Shown here piece after piece: positions 1 to 5,418 of a DNA stretch of 7,632 nt. A program made the position numbers and the translations under genes. The notes under the pieces were generated by a model, which saw only the letters and a list, made by a program, of their open reading frames with translations, searched no databases and was not told the origin of the DNA. This stretch comes from an uncultured Solirubrobacterales bacterium (lineage in GTDB: Bacteria > Actinomycetota > Thermoleophilia > Solirubrobacterales > Solirubrobacteraceae): contig CAIKSH010000347.1 of the NCBI GenBank assembly GCA_903830015.1, forward strand, positions 1 to 7,632, read 5' to 3'. Numbering within the stretch: position 1 is the stretch's first letter; each line of letters begins with the position of its first letter.

Positions 1-290
1 AGGGGCTCACCGGGCTGGACGGTGATCGTCTGCGTAGTGGTCCGCGCCGGTGGCGGGTCGTCGCTGGTCAGGGCGATGAAGGCGGCGACCATTACCCCGA
101 GGGCCAGCGCGCCGAGGGCGAGGATGGCGAGAAGCGGCCTGCGCCACTTCGGCGAGGGGGCGATCACCGTCCTTGCCGGGTCGCCGCAGCGCAGGCACCA
201 GTCCTGTCCGACGGCCAGCCACTCACCGCAGCGCGGGCAGGGGATGACCCCCGGGGCGGGCACCATCTCGGGGATCGCCGGGGAGCTCAC
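1..290 (-). CDS. Membrane-anchored zinc-ribbon protein (partial, C-terminus off the left edge)
   Basis: This reading frame is open from a GTG at 290-288 to the window edge, giving 96 complete codons. Residues 18-35 form a short zinc ribbon, with Cys18-x2-Cys21 and Cys32-x2-Cys35 (CPRCG and CLRCG). A basic stretch (KWRRP, 48-52) precedes one hydrophobic segment at about 53-75, and a Thr/Pro-rich stretch (residues 77-96) then continues out of the window. The expected topology is a cytosolic ribbon, one membrane helix and an external tail. The GTG overlaps the TGA of the upstream zinc-ribbon gene by 4 bases (GTGA), so translation is probably coupled. ATG 266-264 is a weaker alternative start that would still keep all four cysteines. 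The function is unknown. Similar small ribbon-plus-helix proteins look familiar from Thermoleophilia. The Cys spacing fits structural zinc binding, but no DNA-binding or catalytic motif is visible. Confidence 0.8.
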   Translation of the reverse strand, partial: MSSPAIPEMVPAPGVIPCPRCGEWLAVGQDWCLRCGDPARTVIAPSPKWRRPLLAILALGALALGVMVAAFIALTSDDPPPARTTTQTITVQPGEP

Positions 291-1186
291 TGATCCGTCG
301 GGCCGGGGGCCGGCCGGATCTCGGTGTCCCCGGCCGGCTGGGGTGCTTCAGGCACGGGGTCCGGGACCGGAGCCGGGGGGACGGGCTCGGGGGCCGCTGG
401 CGCCGGGGCTCCCGGGAACGGGGCCGGCGGCTGGACGCCCGGGTATGCGGCCGGAACGCCGGGTGCCGGATAGGCAGCGCCGGGTGCCGACACCGTTCCG
501 GCGGCCTCCGGGGGCCCCACCCCGGCAACGGTCCGCGGGCCCTTGAACGAGAGGCCGCACTGGGGGCAGAAATTGGCATCGCTGCCGTGAAGGGCGCCGC
601 AGCGCGGGCAGGCGCTGAGGCCCGGGATGAAGAGCTCGGTGTACGGCGTCGACTCGTTGAGGGCCTGCTCGATGGCCCGCATCTCCTGGTCGAGCGCCTC
701 GATTGCGGCGACCTTTCCGTCGACGAGTTCCTCGTTGGGCCGCTGGAAGCGGTGCTGGTCGAGGACGAGGCCCCCAAGGTCGCGATAGCCGAGCTCCCGA
801 ACCTCCCGCAGGTACCGCAGGCGCCGGCGAAGCCTTCCGCGCTCGCGGAAGCCGGGCCGGGCCGGCACCTGGGGGCCCGGCGGATGCTCCTGCGCCGGCG
901 CGGCGCCCTGGCCGTCGGCCGGTGCGGCGGGCTGGCCCGTGTCCACCGCGGCGGCCGGCGCCTCTTCTTCGGCCGAGGCGTGCGGGTCCTCCGGGACGAC
1001 GGCGATGAACTCCTCGGCCGAGGCGATGAAGGTCTGGTCCTCGGGGCCCTCCGCGCCGGGAACGGGCGCTCCCTGGACGAGGGTGGGCATGTCCGCTCCG
1101 TCGGCACCGGGCGGGGCCGGAACCGCTTCGGCCTGCTCGTCGGCGGGATCCTTCGGGCTGCGTCGGAAGCGGTCTCTCAATCCCAT
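287..1186 (-). CDS. Zinc-ribbon protein with basic helical region and Pro/Ala-rich tail
   Basis: This is a 299-residue protein starting at ATG 1186-1184 (MGLRDRF). The open frame extends further upstream, but that extension is low-complexity and crosses the intergenic region. Residues 1-110 are acidic and Ala/Pro-rich, probably disordered. Residues 111-178 are strongly helical, first Arg-rich (about 114-130) and then with heptad-like hydrophobic spacing, which suggests a short coiled coil. A zinc ribbon follows at 193-210 (CPRCG, nine residues, CPQCG, with Cys193, 196, 207 and 210). Residues 215-299 are a Pro/Ala/Gly-rich tail with many PxP units and no predicted fold. No signal peptide or membrane helix is seen, so it is likely cytosolic. 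Its TGA overlaps the GTG of the next zinc-ribbon gene, so the two are probably co-translated. The helix-plus-ribbon layout resembles a recurrent but uncharacterised Solirubrobacterales protein. The function is unknown, and an adaptor role is only an inference. No clear Shine-Dalgarno precedes the ATG. Confidence 0.82.
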   Translation of the reverse strand: MGLRDRFRRSPKDPADEQAEAVPAPPGADGADMPTLVQGAPVPGAEGPEDQTFIASAEEFIAVVPEDPHASAEEEAPAAAVDTGQPAAPADGQGAAPAQEHPPGPQVPARPGFRERGRLRRRLRYLREVRELGYRDLGGLVLDQHRFQRPNEELVDGKVAAIEALDQEMRAIEQALNESTPYTELFIPGLSACPRCGALHGSDANFCPQCGLSFKGPRTVAGVGPPEAAGTVSAPGAAYPAPGVPAAYPGVQPPAPFPGAPAPAAPEPVPPAPVPDPVPEAPQPAGDTEIRPAPGPTDQ

Positions 1187-1235
1187 GTCAGGGGCGTTTC
1201 GGCGTTCTTTGCCGGGCTGATTGCGGCGGGCGCCG

Positions 1236-1241
1236 AGTCTA
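1236..1241 (-). promoter_or_regulatory. Possible -10 element for the zinc-ribbon gene pair
   Basis: On the minus strand this reads TAGACT, which fits TANNNT. It would put a transcription start about 40-45 bases before the ATG at 1186. No recognisable -35 hexamer sits 16-18 bases upstream, so the call is weak. Confidence 0.25.
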
Positions 1242-1281
1242 GCGGGCGCTCCACGGCATTCGGGCCGCTCATCGAGTGCGA

Positions 1282-1289
1282 TTACGTAA
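1282..1289. promoter_or_regulatory. AT-rich palindrome in the divergent intergenic region
   Basis: TTACGTAA is a perfect 8-base palindrome in an otherwise very GC-rich 181-base gap between divergent genes. It could be a regulator half-site pair or part of a promoter. Nothing else supports a specific role. Confidence 0.2.
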
Positions 1290-1320
1290 CGGCTGGGGGG
1301 TGGAGGCGGCCCAGGCGGCC

Positions 1321-1346
1321 GGTCACGATCGTGGCTGCCTGTGACC
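1321..1346. promoter_or_regulatory. Inverted repeat upstream of the pilin-like gene (possible operator or 5'UTR hairpin)
   Basis: GGTCAC at 1321-1326 and GTGACC at 1341-1346 are exact inverted copies 14 bases apart. A second, overlapping perfect palindrome, CACGATCGTG, lies at 1324-1333. The element ends 6 bases before the Shine-Dalgarno of the pilin-like gene. It could therefore be an operator in DNA or a small hairpin in the leader RNA. Both readings are inference. Confidence 0.3.
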
Positions 1347-1352
1347 GACTTC

Positions 1353-1360
1353 GGAAGGAG
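1353..1360 (+). promoter_or_regulatory. Strong Shine-Dalgarno that fixes the pilin start
   Basis: GGAAGGAG lies 7 bases before ATG 1368. It is the best ribosome binding site in the window, and it decides against the in-frame GTG at 1341, which lies upstream of it. Confidence 0.8.
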
Positions 1361-1367
1361 AACCGCC

Positions 1368-1601
1368 ATGATCTGCCGAGCCCAGGGGTACGCCCACGCC
1401 ACCGCCTACCGCATGTGGCTGCGAATCCGCAGCGAGAACGGCCAGGGAACGGTCGAGTACGTCGCGCTGATCCTGCTCATCGCCGGGGTCCTCGCGGGGG
1501 TGATCGTCGCCGGCCGTTCCCTGAAGGGTGGCGGAATTGCCCAGACGGTGGTGAGCAAGCTCAAGGAGGCGATCGACGGCGTCGGCGGAGGCTCCCGCTG
1601 A
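1368..1601 (+). CDS. Flp-type (type IVb) pilin-like protein
   Basis: This is a 77-residue protein. Residues 1-25 form a basic leader ending in Gly25. The following motif QGTVEY (26-31) gives Gly/Gln as the predicted prepilin-peptidase cleavage site, with the conserved Glu at +5 and Tyr at +6. A hydrophobic helix runs from about 32 to 48, then a short basic, amphipathic tail (about 50-77). This is the standard layout of Flp pilins and TadE-like pseudopilins. Processing by a TadV/PilD-like peptidase at the membrane would yield a mature peptide of about 52 residues. The GTG at 1341 could start an 86-residue version, but the Shine-Dalgarno at 1353-1360 points to 1368. No tad/cpa assembly genes are in view, so the gene is an orphan within this window. 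It lies 29 bases before murI with no visible terminator between them. The family call is fairly firm, but whether it forms a filament is unknown. Confidence 0.8.
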   Translation: MICRAQGYAHATAYRMWLRIRSENGQGTVEYVALILLIAGVLAGVIVAGRSLKGGGIAQTVVSKLKEAIDGVGGGSR

Positions 1602-1618
1602 ACAGCGGTTGGCGCCCC

Positions 1619-1624
1619 TATGCT
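1619..1624 (+). promoter_or_regulatory. -10 element of a probably leaderless murI promoter
   Basis: TATGCT occupies -12 to -7 relative to the A of the murI ATG at 1631, so a start point 7 bases after the hexamer would fall on the ATG itself. No Shine-Dalgarno precedes murI, which agrees with a leaderless mRNA. The -35 is poor: the nearest match, CTGAAC at 1598-1603, has a 15-base spacer and contains the pilin stop codon. Confidence 0.5.
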
Positions 1625-1630
1625 GCGCCC

Positions 1631-2479
1631 ATGGCCGCAGCCAGCGATCCGCGGGAGAGGCCGATTGCCGTTTTCGACTCGGGAGTCGGGGGCCTCACCG
1701 TCCTGCACGAGCTTCTCGTGCAGCTTCCCGGTGAGGATTACCTCTACCTCGGCGACACGGCGCGCTTTCCCTACGGAAACCGGAGCGCTGCCGAACTGGC
1801 GGCGTTCAGCATGGAGATCGCCGAGGAGCTGCTGGCCCGGCAGGCCAAGCTGCTGGTCGTGGCCTGCAACTCGGCGACGGCCGCCGCGCTTCCCGTCCTG
1901 CGCGAGCGCATGCGCCAGACCACCCTCGGCGTCGAGGTGCTCGGCGTCGTGCGGCCCGAGGCCGTGCAGGCCGTGGCGGCAACGCGCAACGGCCGGATCG
2001 GCCTGCTCGCCACGCCGGCCACGGTCGAGAGCGGCGCCTACGACGAGGCGGTCGCCGCCGCCGACTCCCACGTGGCCCTAACCTCGGTGGCGGCACCGGA
2101 GCTGGCCTCACTGATCCAGGACGGCTCCGAATTCGACGACCGGGTGGTCGAAGTGGTGCGCGGCTACGTCGAGCCGCTCCGGGAGGCCGGGGTGGACACG
2201 GTGATCCTGGGATGCACCCACTACCCGCTCGTCCAGCCGATGCTCCAGCGCCTCCTGGGGCCCGGCGTGGGGATCGTCAGCTCCGGCTCCGCGCTCGCCC
2301 GCCAGGTCGAGCACGCCCTCGGCGCCAGCGGGCTGGCCAACCCCCGGTCCGGAGAGGGCGATTACCGCTTCCTGGCCACCGGCGACCCGGACTCCTTCCG
2401 CGCCCTGGGTTCCCGCTTCCTGCAGCTGCCGCTCGGGCCGGTGGAACAGGTGACCGTCTCCCGCGAGGCTGCGGCGTGA
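1631..2479 (+). CDS. murI: Glutamate racemase
   Basis: This 282-residue enzyme interconverts L- and D-glutamate in the cytosol. D-glutamate is added to UDP-MurNAc-L-Ala in peptidoglycan synthesis. Family motifs occur in order: FDSGVGGLTV (15-24, with Asp16-Ser17), GDTARFPYG (41-49), VACNSAT with catalytic Cys79, and LGCTHYPL with catalytic Cys195 followed by His197. The length is usual for the family. The frame is open far upstream, but ATG 1631 is the only start that gives a normal N-terminus (MAAASDPRERPIAVFDSGVG). A TATGCT hexamer just before it suggests a leaderless transcript. The TGA overlaps the rph GTG by 4 bases, so this is the first gene of murI-rph-rdgB-CDF. In Mycobacterium tuberculosis a metallo-beta-lactamase-fold gene (Rv1339) lies between murI and rph; it is absent here. 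The identification is secure. Confidence 0.97.
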   Translation: MAAASDPRERPIAVFDSGVGGLTVLHELLVQLPGEDYLYLGDTARFPYGNRSAAELAAFSMEIAEELLARQAKLLVVACNSATAAALPVLRERMRQTTLGVEVLGVVRPEAVQAVAATRNGRIGLLATPATVESGAYDEAVAAADSHVALTSVAAPELASLIQDGSEFDDRVVEVVRGYVEPLREAGVDTVILGCTHYPLVQPMLQRLLGPGVGIVSSGSALARQVEHALGASGLANPRSGEGDYRFLATGDPDSFRALGSRFLQLPLGPVEQVTVSREAAA

Positions 2480-3204
2480 GCCGGGTCGACGGGCGCTCGG
2501 ATGACGAGCTGCGGCCGGTCACGATCGAACCCGGCTTCGTCTCCCAGGCCACCGGGTCGGCCCTCATCTCCTGCGGTGGCACCCGGGTCATCTGTACCGC
2601 GAGCATCGCCGAGGGAGTTCCCCGCTGGCGCGAGGGACACGGGCTCGGCTGGCTCACCGCCGAGTACGGGATGCTGCCGGCCTCCACCGGCCGCAGGCGC
2701 CCCCGGGACATCTCGAAGGGACGGCTCGACGGGCGGATCGTCGAGATCCAGCGCCTGATCGGACGCTCGCTGCGGGGCGTGATCGACAACGCGGCCCTGG
2801 GCGAGCGGACGGTGAGCATCGACTGTGACGTGCTCGAGGCCGACGGAGGGACCCGCTGTGCCTCGATAACCGGCGGCTACGTAGCCCTCGCGCTCGCCTG
2901 CCGCCGACTGGTCGCCGAGGGGGAGCTCGAGCGCGTACCCCTGACCGGCGAGATCGCCGCCGTCTCCTGCGGGATCGTGGACGGTCGCCCGATGCTGGAC
3001 CTCAACTACCCCGAGGACTCGACCGCAGAGGTCGACGCCAACGTGGTCATGACCGGCGACGGGGGACTGGTGGAGGTGCAGGCCACGGCGGAGGGCATGC
3101 CGCTCGAGCGGGCCCACCTCGACGAGCTGCTCGAGCTGGCCGCAACGGGAATCGAGCAGCTGCGCGCCGCGCAGGACGGAGCTGTCGGCTCGACCGGAGA
3201 CTGA
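2476..3204 (+). CDS. rph: Ribonuclease PH
   Basis: This 242-residue phosphorolytic 3'-5' exoribonuclease trims tRNA precursors to the CCA end, using phosphate and releasing nucleoside diphosphates. It normally forms a hexameric ring in the cytosol. Recognisable blocks are the N-terminal RVDGRSDDELRPV (3-15), a GSALISCGGTRVICTAS core (27-43), the Arg-rich stretch GRRRPRDISKGRLDGR (72-87) matching the family's RNA/phosphate region, CDVLEADGGTRCASITGG (117-134) and LNYPEDSTAEVDANVVMTG (176-194). Asp181 and Asp187 correspond to the conserved catalytic acidic pair. The length is typical. The start is GTG 2476, overlapping the murI stop as GTGA, with GAGG 7 bases upstream inside murI. Translation is probably coupled to murI. 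No oddities were seen and the call is secure. Confidence 0.97.
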   Translation: MSRVDGRSDDELRPVTIEPGFVSQATGSALISCGGTRVICTASIAEGVPRWREGHGLGWLTAEYGMLPASTGRRRPRDISKGRLDGRIVEIQRLIGRSLRGVIDNAALGERTVSIDCDVLEADGGTRCASITGGYVALALACRRLVAEGELERVPLTGEIAAVSCGIVDGRPMLDLNYPEDSTAEVDANVVMTGDGGLVEVQATAEGMPLERAHLDELLELAATGIEQLRAAQDGAVGSTGD

Positions 3205-3207
3205 CCG

Positions 3208-3777
3208 GTGGCGCTCAGGCTCGCGACCGGCAACCCGCACAAGCTGCGGGAATTCGAGGGCCTTCTCGACGGGGTCGGGTTCGTGGGGTTGCCCGAGGGA
3301 TTCCAGATGCCCGAGGAGACCGGGGAGAGCTTCGCCGAGAACGCCCTGATCAAGGCCCGGGCGCTGGCCCAGGCGACCGGCGAGGCGGCGATCGCCGACG
3401 ATTCGGGGATCTGCGTGGAGCGGCTGGGTGGCCGCCCCGGGGTTCGCTCGGCCCGGTGGGCCGGCGAGGAGGCCACCGATGAGGAAAACCTGCAGCTGCT
3501 GCTCGAGAGCACCGAGCCCGGCGACCGGCTCGAGTACGTCTGCGTGATCGCCTGGGTCGATCCGGCTGCCGGGGAGGAGCGCACATTCGAAGGGCGCTGC
3601 GGGGGGCGCCGGTCAGCCCAGCCCCGGGGGAGCGGGGGTTTCGGGTACGACCCGGCCTTCGAACCCTCTGAGTTTCCGGGCCGGACGATGGCCGAGCTGG
3701 AGCCCGGTGAGAAAGACGCGATAAGCCACCGGGGCCTTGCCGCGCGGGAGCTGCGGGACTGGCTGGAGGGCCGGTGA
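3208..3777 (+). CDS. rdgB: RdgB/HAM1-family XTP/dITP pyrophosphatase
   Basis: This 189-residue enzyme hydrolyses XTP, dITP and ITP to monophosphates plus pyrophosphate, keeping deaminated purines out of nucleic acids. Motifs in order are TGNPHKLREF (7-16), ETGESFAENALIKA (37-50), ADDSGI (63-68, with the metal/base-binding Asp64-Asp65), RGSGGFGYDPAF (150-161), TMAEL (170-174) and EKDAISHRG (178-186). It starts at GTG 3208, with GGAG at 3196-3199 giving 8 bases of spacing and only 3 bases after the rph stop. The rph-rdgB pairing is common in bacteria and supports the call. One small departure is GRCGGRR (129-135), where many homologues have a hydrophobic residue near the last Arg. The active-site motifs are intact, so the enzyme is expected to be functional. 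Confidence 0.95.
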   Translation: MALRLATGNPHKLREFEGLLDGVGFVGLPEGFQMPEETGESFAENALIKARALAQATGEAAIADDSGICVERLGGRPGVRSARWAGEEATDEENLQLLLESTEPGDRLEYVCVIAWVDPAAGEERTFEGRCGGRRSAQPRGSGGFGYDPAFEPSEFPGRTMAELEPGEKDAISHRGLAARELRDWLEGR

Positions 3778-5174
3778 GCGCGGAGGGCGCCCAACCCGGT
3801 GACCGCAGCTCGCCGCTGCGCCGTTCGGCGGCGGTGTCGATCGCCGCGGCCTGCTTCCTGGTGGCGCTCAAGCTGGTCGGCGGGATCTTCAGCGGTTCGC
3901 TGGGCCTCTACGCCGAGGCGGCCCACTCGGGCACCGACCTCGTCGCGGCCATCCTCACCTTCTATGCGCTCGGGGTCTCGGTTCGCCCGCCCGACCGCGA
4001 GCACCCCTACGGCCACGGCAAGGCCGAGCACCTGGCCGCCCTGGGGGAAGCCTCCTTCCTCGTGGTGGTGAGCGGTGTCATCTCCTTCGAGGCGATCAAC
4101 CGGCTGGCCGATGGCGGCAGCCACCAGATCGACACCGCGTGGTGGGTCTTCGCCCTGCTCGCGGTCGTGCTCGCCGTCGACCTCTCGCGGGCGGTCATCT
4201 CCCACCGCACGGCCGAGCACTTCGAGAGCGCGGCGATCGCCTCCAACGCCCTTCACTTTGCCTCCGACTTCGCCGGAACCCTGGCCGTGATTACCGGCCT
4301 GGTCTGCGTCAGCCTCGGCTTCCCGGCCGGGGACTCGATCGCCGCCCTCCTGGTGGCCGTCCTGGTGATCGTCGCTGCCGTCCGGCTGATCCGGCGCAAC
4401 GTGAACGTCCTGATGGACAGCGCTCCGGCCGGGCTCGAGGAGGCCGCACGGCGTGCGGTCCAGGCGGCCGAGCCGGGAGCGGAGATCCGGCGGCTGCGGG
4501 CCCGGCAGGTCGGCGACCGTCCGTTCATCGACCTCGTGCTGGCGGTCGAGGGCGACGCCGGGCTGCAGCAGGCCCACGTCGTCGCCGACCGGGTCGAGGC
4601 ATCGATCGACCGGGAGCTCCCCGGGGCCGACGTCACCGTCCACCTCGAGCCCCGGGCCGTCGGCGACCTGCGCGAGCGGGCCACCGTCGCGGCGATGGCC
4701 GCGGGGCCGGTGCGCGAGGTCCACAACGTCCGCACGGTCAGCGTCGACGGGCGAACCGAGCTCAGCCTCCACGTCAAGCTCCCCGCCGGCGAGACCCTCG
4801 AGGGCGCCCACGAGACCGCCGACGCGGTGGAGTCGGCGATTCTCGCCGCGATGCCGGAGCTGAGCGCGGTGCACGTCCACCTCGAGCCACTGGCGCGCGA
4901 GGACAGCGTGGTGGCCGTCGGAGAGGACAGCGACGGCGAGACTGCCGCCGCCGTGCGCCGCGTGCTCGACGGCCTCGGCGTGGGGATCCCGACCGAGCTG
5001 AGGATCCACCGTGAGCCGCGCGGGACCGTTGCCTTCCTGACCGTTGCGCTGCCCGGGGACCTGGCACTGGCCGACGCTCACGAGCGGGCCTCGGAAATCG
5101 AGCGCCAGATCCGCGCGCAGCTGCCCGGGGTGGCCGAGGTCGTGGTGCACACCGAGCCCGCGCGGCCGGGCTAG
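3774..5174 (+). CDS. Cation diffusion facilitator (CDF) metal exporter with three tandem C-terminal domains
   Basis: This 466-residue inner-membrane antiporter should export a divalent cation in exchange for protons. About six membrane helices lie in residues 18-205. The transport site reads His51-x3-Asp55 (helix 2) and His161-x3-Asp165 (helix 5). This HDHD set is the pattern usually linked to zinc preference, whereas E. coli YiiP has DDHD. Loop residues Asp74, His77 and His81 (DREHPYGHG) match YiiP zinc site B. Typical members are about 300 residues with one cytosolic domain. Here three ZT_dimer-like units follow, at roughly 221-294, 297-373 and 389-464, each containing AH and VHxEP. The middle unit keeps all YiiP-type ligands (His317, His333, His346, His369); the outer two keep only the last two. 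It starts at GTG 3774, overlapping the rdgB stop as GTGA, with GGAGG just upstream. It ends in a CTAG stop shared with the convergent gene. The family is certain; the metal is inferred. Confidence 0.93.
   Translation: MSAEGAQPGDRSSPLRRSAAVSIAAACFLVALKLVGGIFSGSLGLYAEAAHSGTDLVAAILTFYALGVSVRPPDREHPYGHGKAEHLAALGEASFLVVVSGVISFEAINRLADGGSHQIDTAWWVFALLAVVLAVDLSRAVISHRTAEHFESAAIASNALHFASDFAGTLAVITGLVCVSLGFPAGDSIAALLVAVLVIVAAVRLIRRNVNVLMDSAPAGLEEAARRAVQAAEPGAEIRRLRARQVGDRPFIDLVLAVEGDAGLQQAHVVADRVEASIDRELPGADVTVHLEPRAVGDLRERATVAAMAAGPVREVHNVRTVSVDGRTELSLHVKLPAGETLEGAHETADAVESAILAAMPELSAVHVHLEPLAREDSVVAVGEDSDGETAAAVRRVLDGLGVGIPTELRIHREPRGTVAFLTVALPGDLALADAHERASEIERQIRAQLPGVAEVVVHTEPARPG
4434..5165 (+). 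repeat. Three tandem CDF C-terminal domain repeats inside the transporter gene
   Basis: Three coding repeats of about 75 residues lie at approximately 4434-4655, 4662-4892 and 4938-5165. Each runs as an amphipathic helix, two strands, a helix carrying AH, and a final strand ending in HLEP or HTEP. At DNA level they have diverged; the longest identity noticed is CGTCCACCTCGAGCC at 4637-4651 and 4874-4888, which encodes the HLEP turn. This indicates an old in-frame duplication rather than a recent one. Boundaries are approximate. Confidence 0.8.
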
Positions 5175-5311
5175 CGGATGTTTATCGAGGCGGCCAGGCC
5201 GATGATGATGGCCAGTACCCCGTACCCCTGGTAGCCGGCTACGAAGAGCAGGACGGCCCCCACCGCGCAGGTGGCCGTCACGAGCAGCCAGGTAAGGCGG
5301 GCCAGCGACAC
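5171..5311 (-). CDS. Small two-helix membrane protein (46 residues)
   Basis: The gene starts at GTG 5311-5309 and ends at TAG 5173-5171, encoding a 46-residue peptide beginning MSLARLTWLL and ending AASINIR. Two hydrophobic segments (about 6-25 and 30-44) are joined by a GYQGYG turn, so it should be a membrane hairpin. Hydrophobic codon choice and G/C at third positions fit real coding sequence. The convergent CDF gene ends on the same CTAG tetramer, so a 4-base palindrome provides both stop codons. A CAACAT hexamer at -12 to -7 before the GTG resembles a -10 element of a leaderless transcript, and no Shine-Dalgarno is seen. Similar tiny proteins seem familiar from Solirubrobacterales, but the function is unknown. 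It might relate to the divergent pyrF or the convergent transporter only by position. Confidence that it is a real gene is moderate to good. Confidence 0.68.
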   Translation of the reverse strand: MSLARLTWLLVTATCAVGAVLLFVAGYQGYGVLAIIIGLAASINIR

Positions 5312-5317
5312 GCGCCA

Positions 5318-5323
5318 ATGTTG
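5318..5323 (-). promoter_or_regulatory. Possible -10 element of a leaderless promoter for the 46-residue gene
   Basis: On the minus strand this reads CAACAT, with the key A and T at the -11 and -7 positions relative to the GTG at 5311. It matches the consensus at only 3 of 6 positions, and no -35 is visible. Confidence 0.3.
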
Positions 5324-5326
5324 GCA

Positions 5327-5360
5327 CCCCGGGCCGACGCCGCCGGGGCCCCGGGCCGGC
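5327..5360. repeat. GC-rich palindrome and 22-base-spaced direct repeat in the divergent gap
   Basis: CCCCGGGCC occurs at 5327-5335 and again at 5349-5357, 22 bases apart start to start. A perfect palindrome, CCGGGGCCCCGG, spans 5343-5354. The gap separates the 46-residue gene from pyrF and could hold regulatory sites. In DNA this GC-rich, short matches arise easily, so no function is claimed. For pyrF, TAGCTT at 5373-5378 is a possible -10 without a -35. Confidence 0.2.
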
Positions 5361-5406
5361 GTGGGCGCTTGGTAGCTTGCCCCCAGGTGTTTGCGATCAG
5401 GCGAGC

Positions 5407-5410
5407 GGAG
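5407..5410 (+). promoter_or_regulatory. Shine-Dalgarno that fixes the pyrF start
   Basis: GGAG lies 8 bases before GTG 5419. It supports that codon over the in-frame TTG at 5377, which would add 14 residues of no family resemblance. Confidence 0.6.
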
Positions 5411-5418
5411 CAGGCGCG

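Noticed and set aside
223..1107. Minus-strand open frame of 294 codons overlapping the zinc-ribbon gene
   Set aside because: It has a low-complexity Arg/Ser/Pro composition. The alternative frame contains the paired CxxC motifs and coherent helical segments.
1341..1367. GTG at 1341 as the pilin start
   Set aside because: The strong GGAAGGAG lies downstream of it and is ideally placed for ATG 1368.
1187..1402. N-terminal extension of the cytosolic zinc-ribbon protein by 72 residues
   Set aside because: It would cross the whole divergent intergenic region and overlap the Shine-Dalgarno and start of the pilin-like gene; its composition is low-complexity.
587..1630. Upstream extension of the murI frame by 348 codons
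   Set aside because: It runs antisense through the zinc-ribbon gene and across the pilin-like gene. The murI family begins near ATG 1631, where a -10-like element also sits.
1602..1630. Possible terminator between the pilin-like gene and murI (GGCGC at 1611-1615 with GCGCC at 1625-1629)
   Set aside because: It has a five-pair stem with a 9-base loop, no U-tract, and overlaps the proposed murI -10 element. It is more likely chance.
3006..5327. 773-codon open frame on the minus strand opposite rph, rdgB and the CDF gene
   Set aside because: It is a shadow of high third-position GC. The translation is Arg/Gly/His/Pro-rich with no domain, and it covers three confidently identified genes on the other strand.
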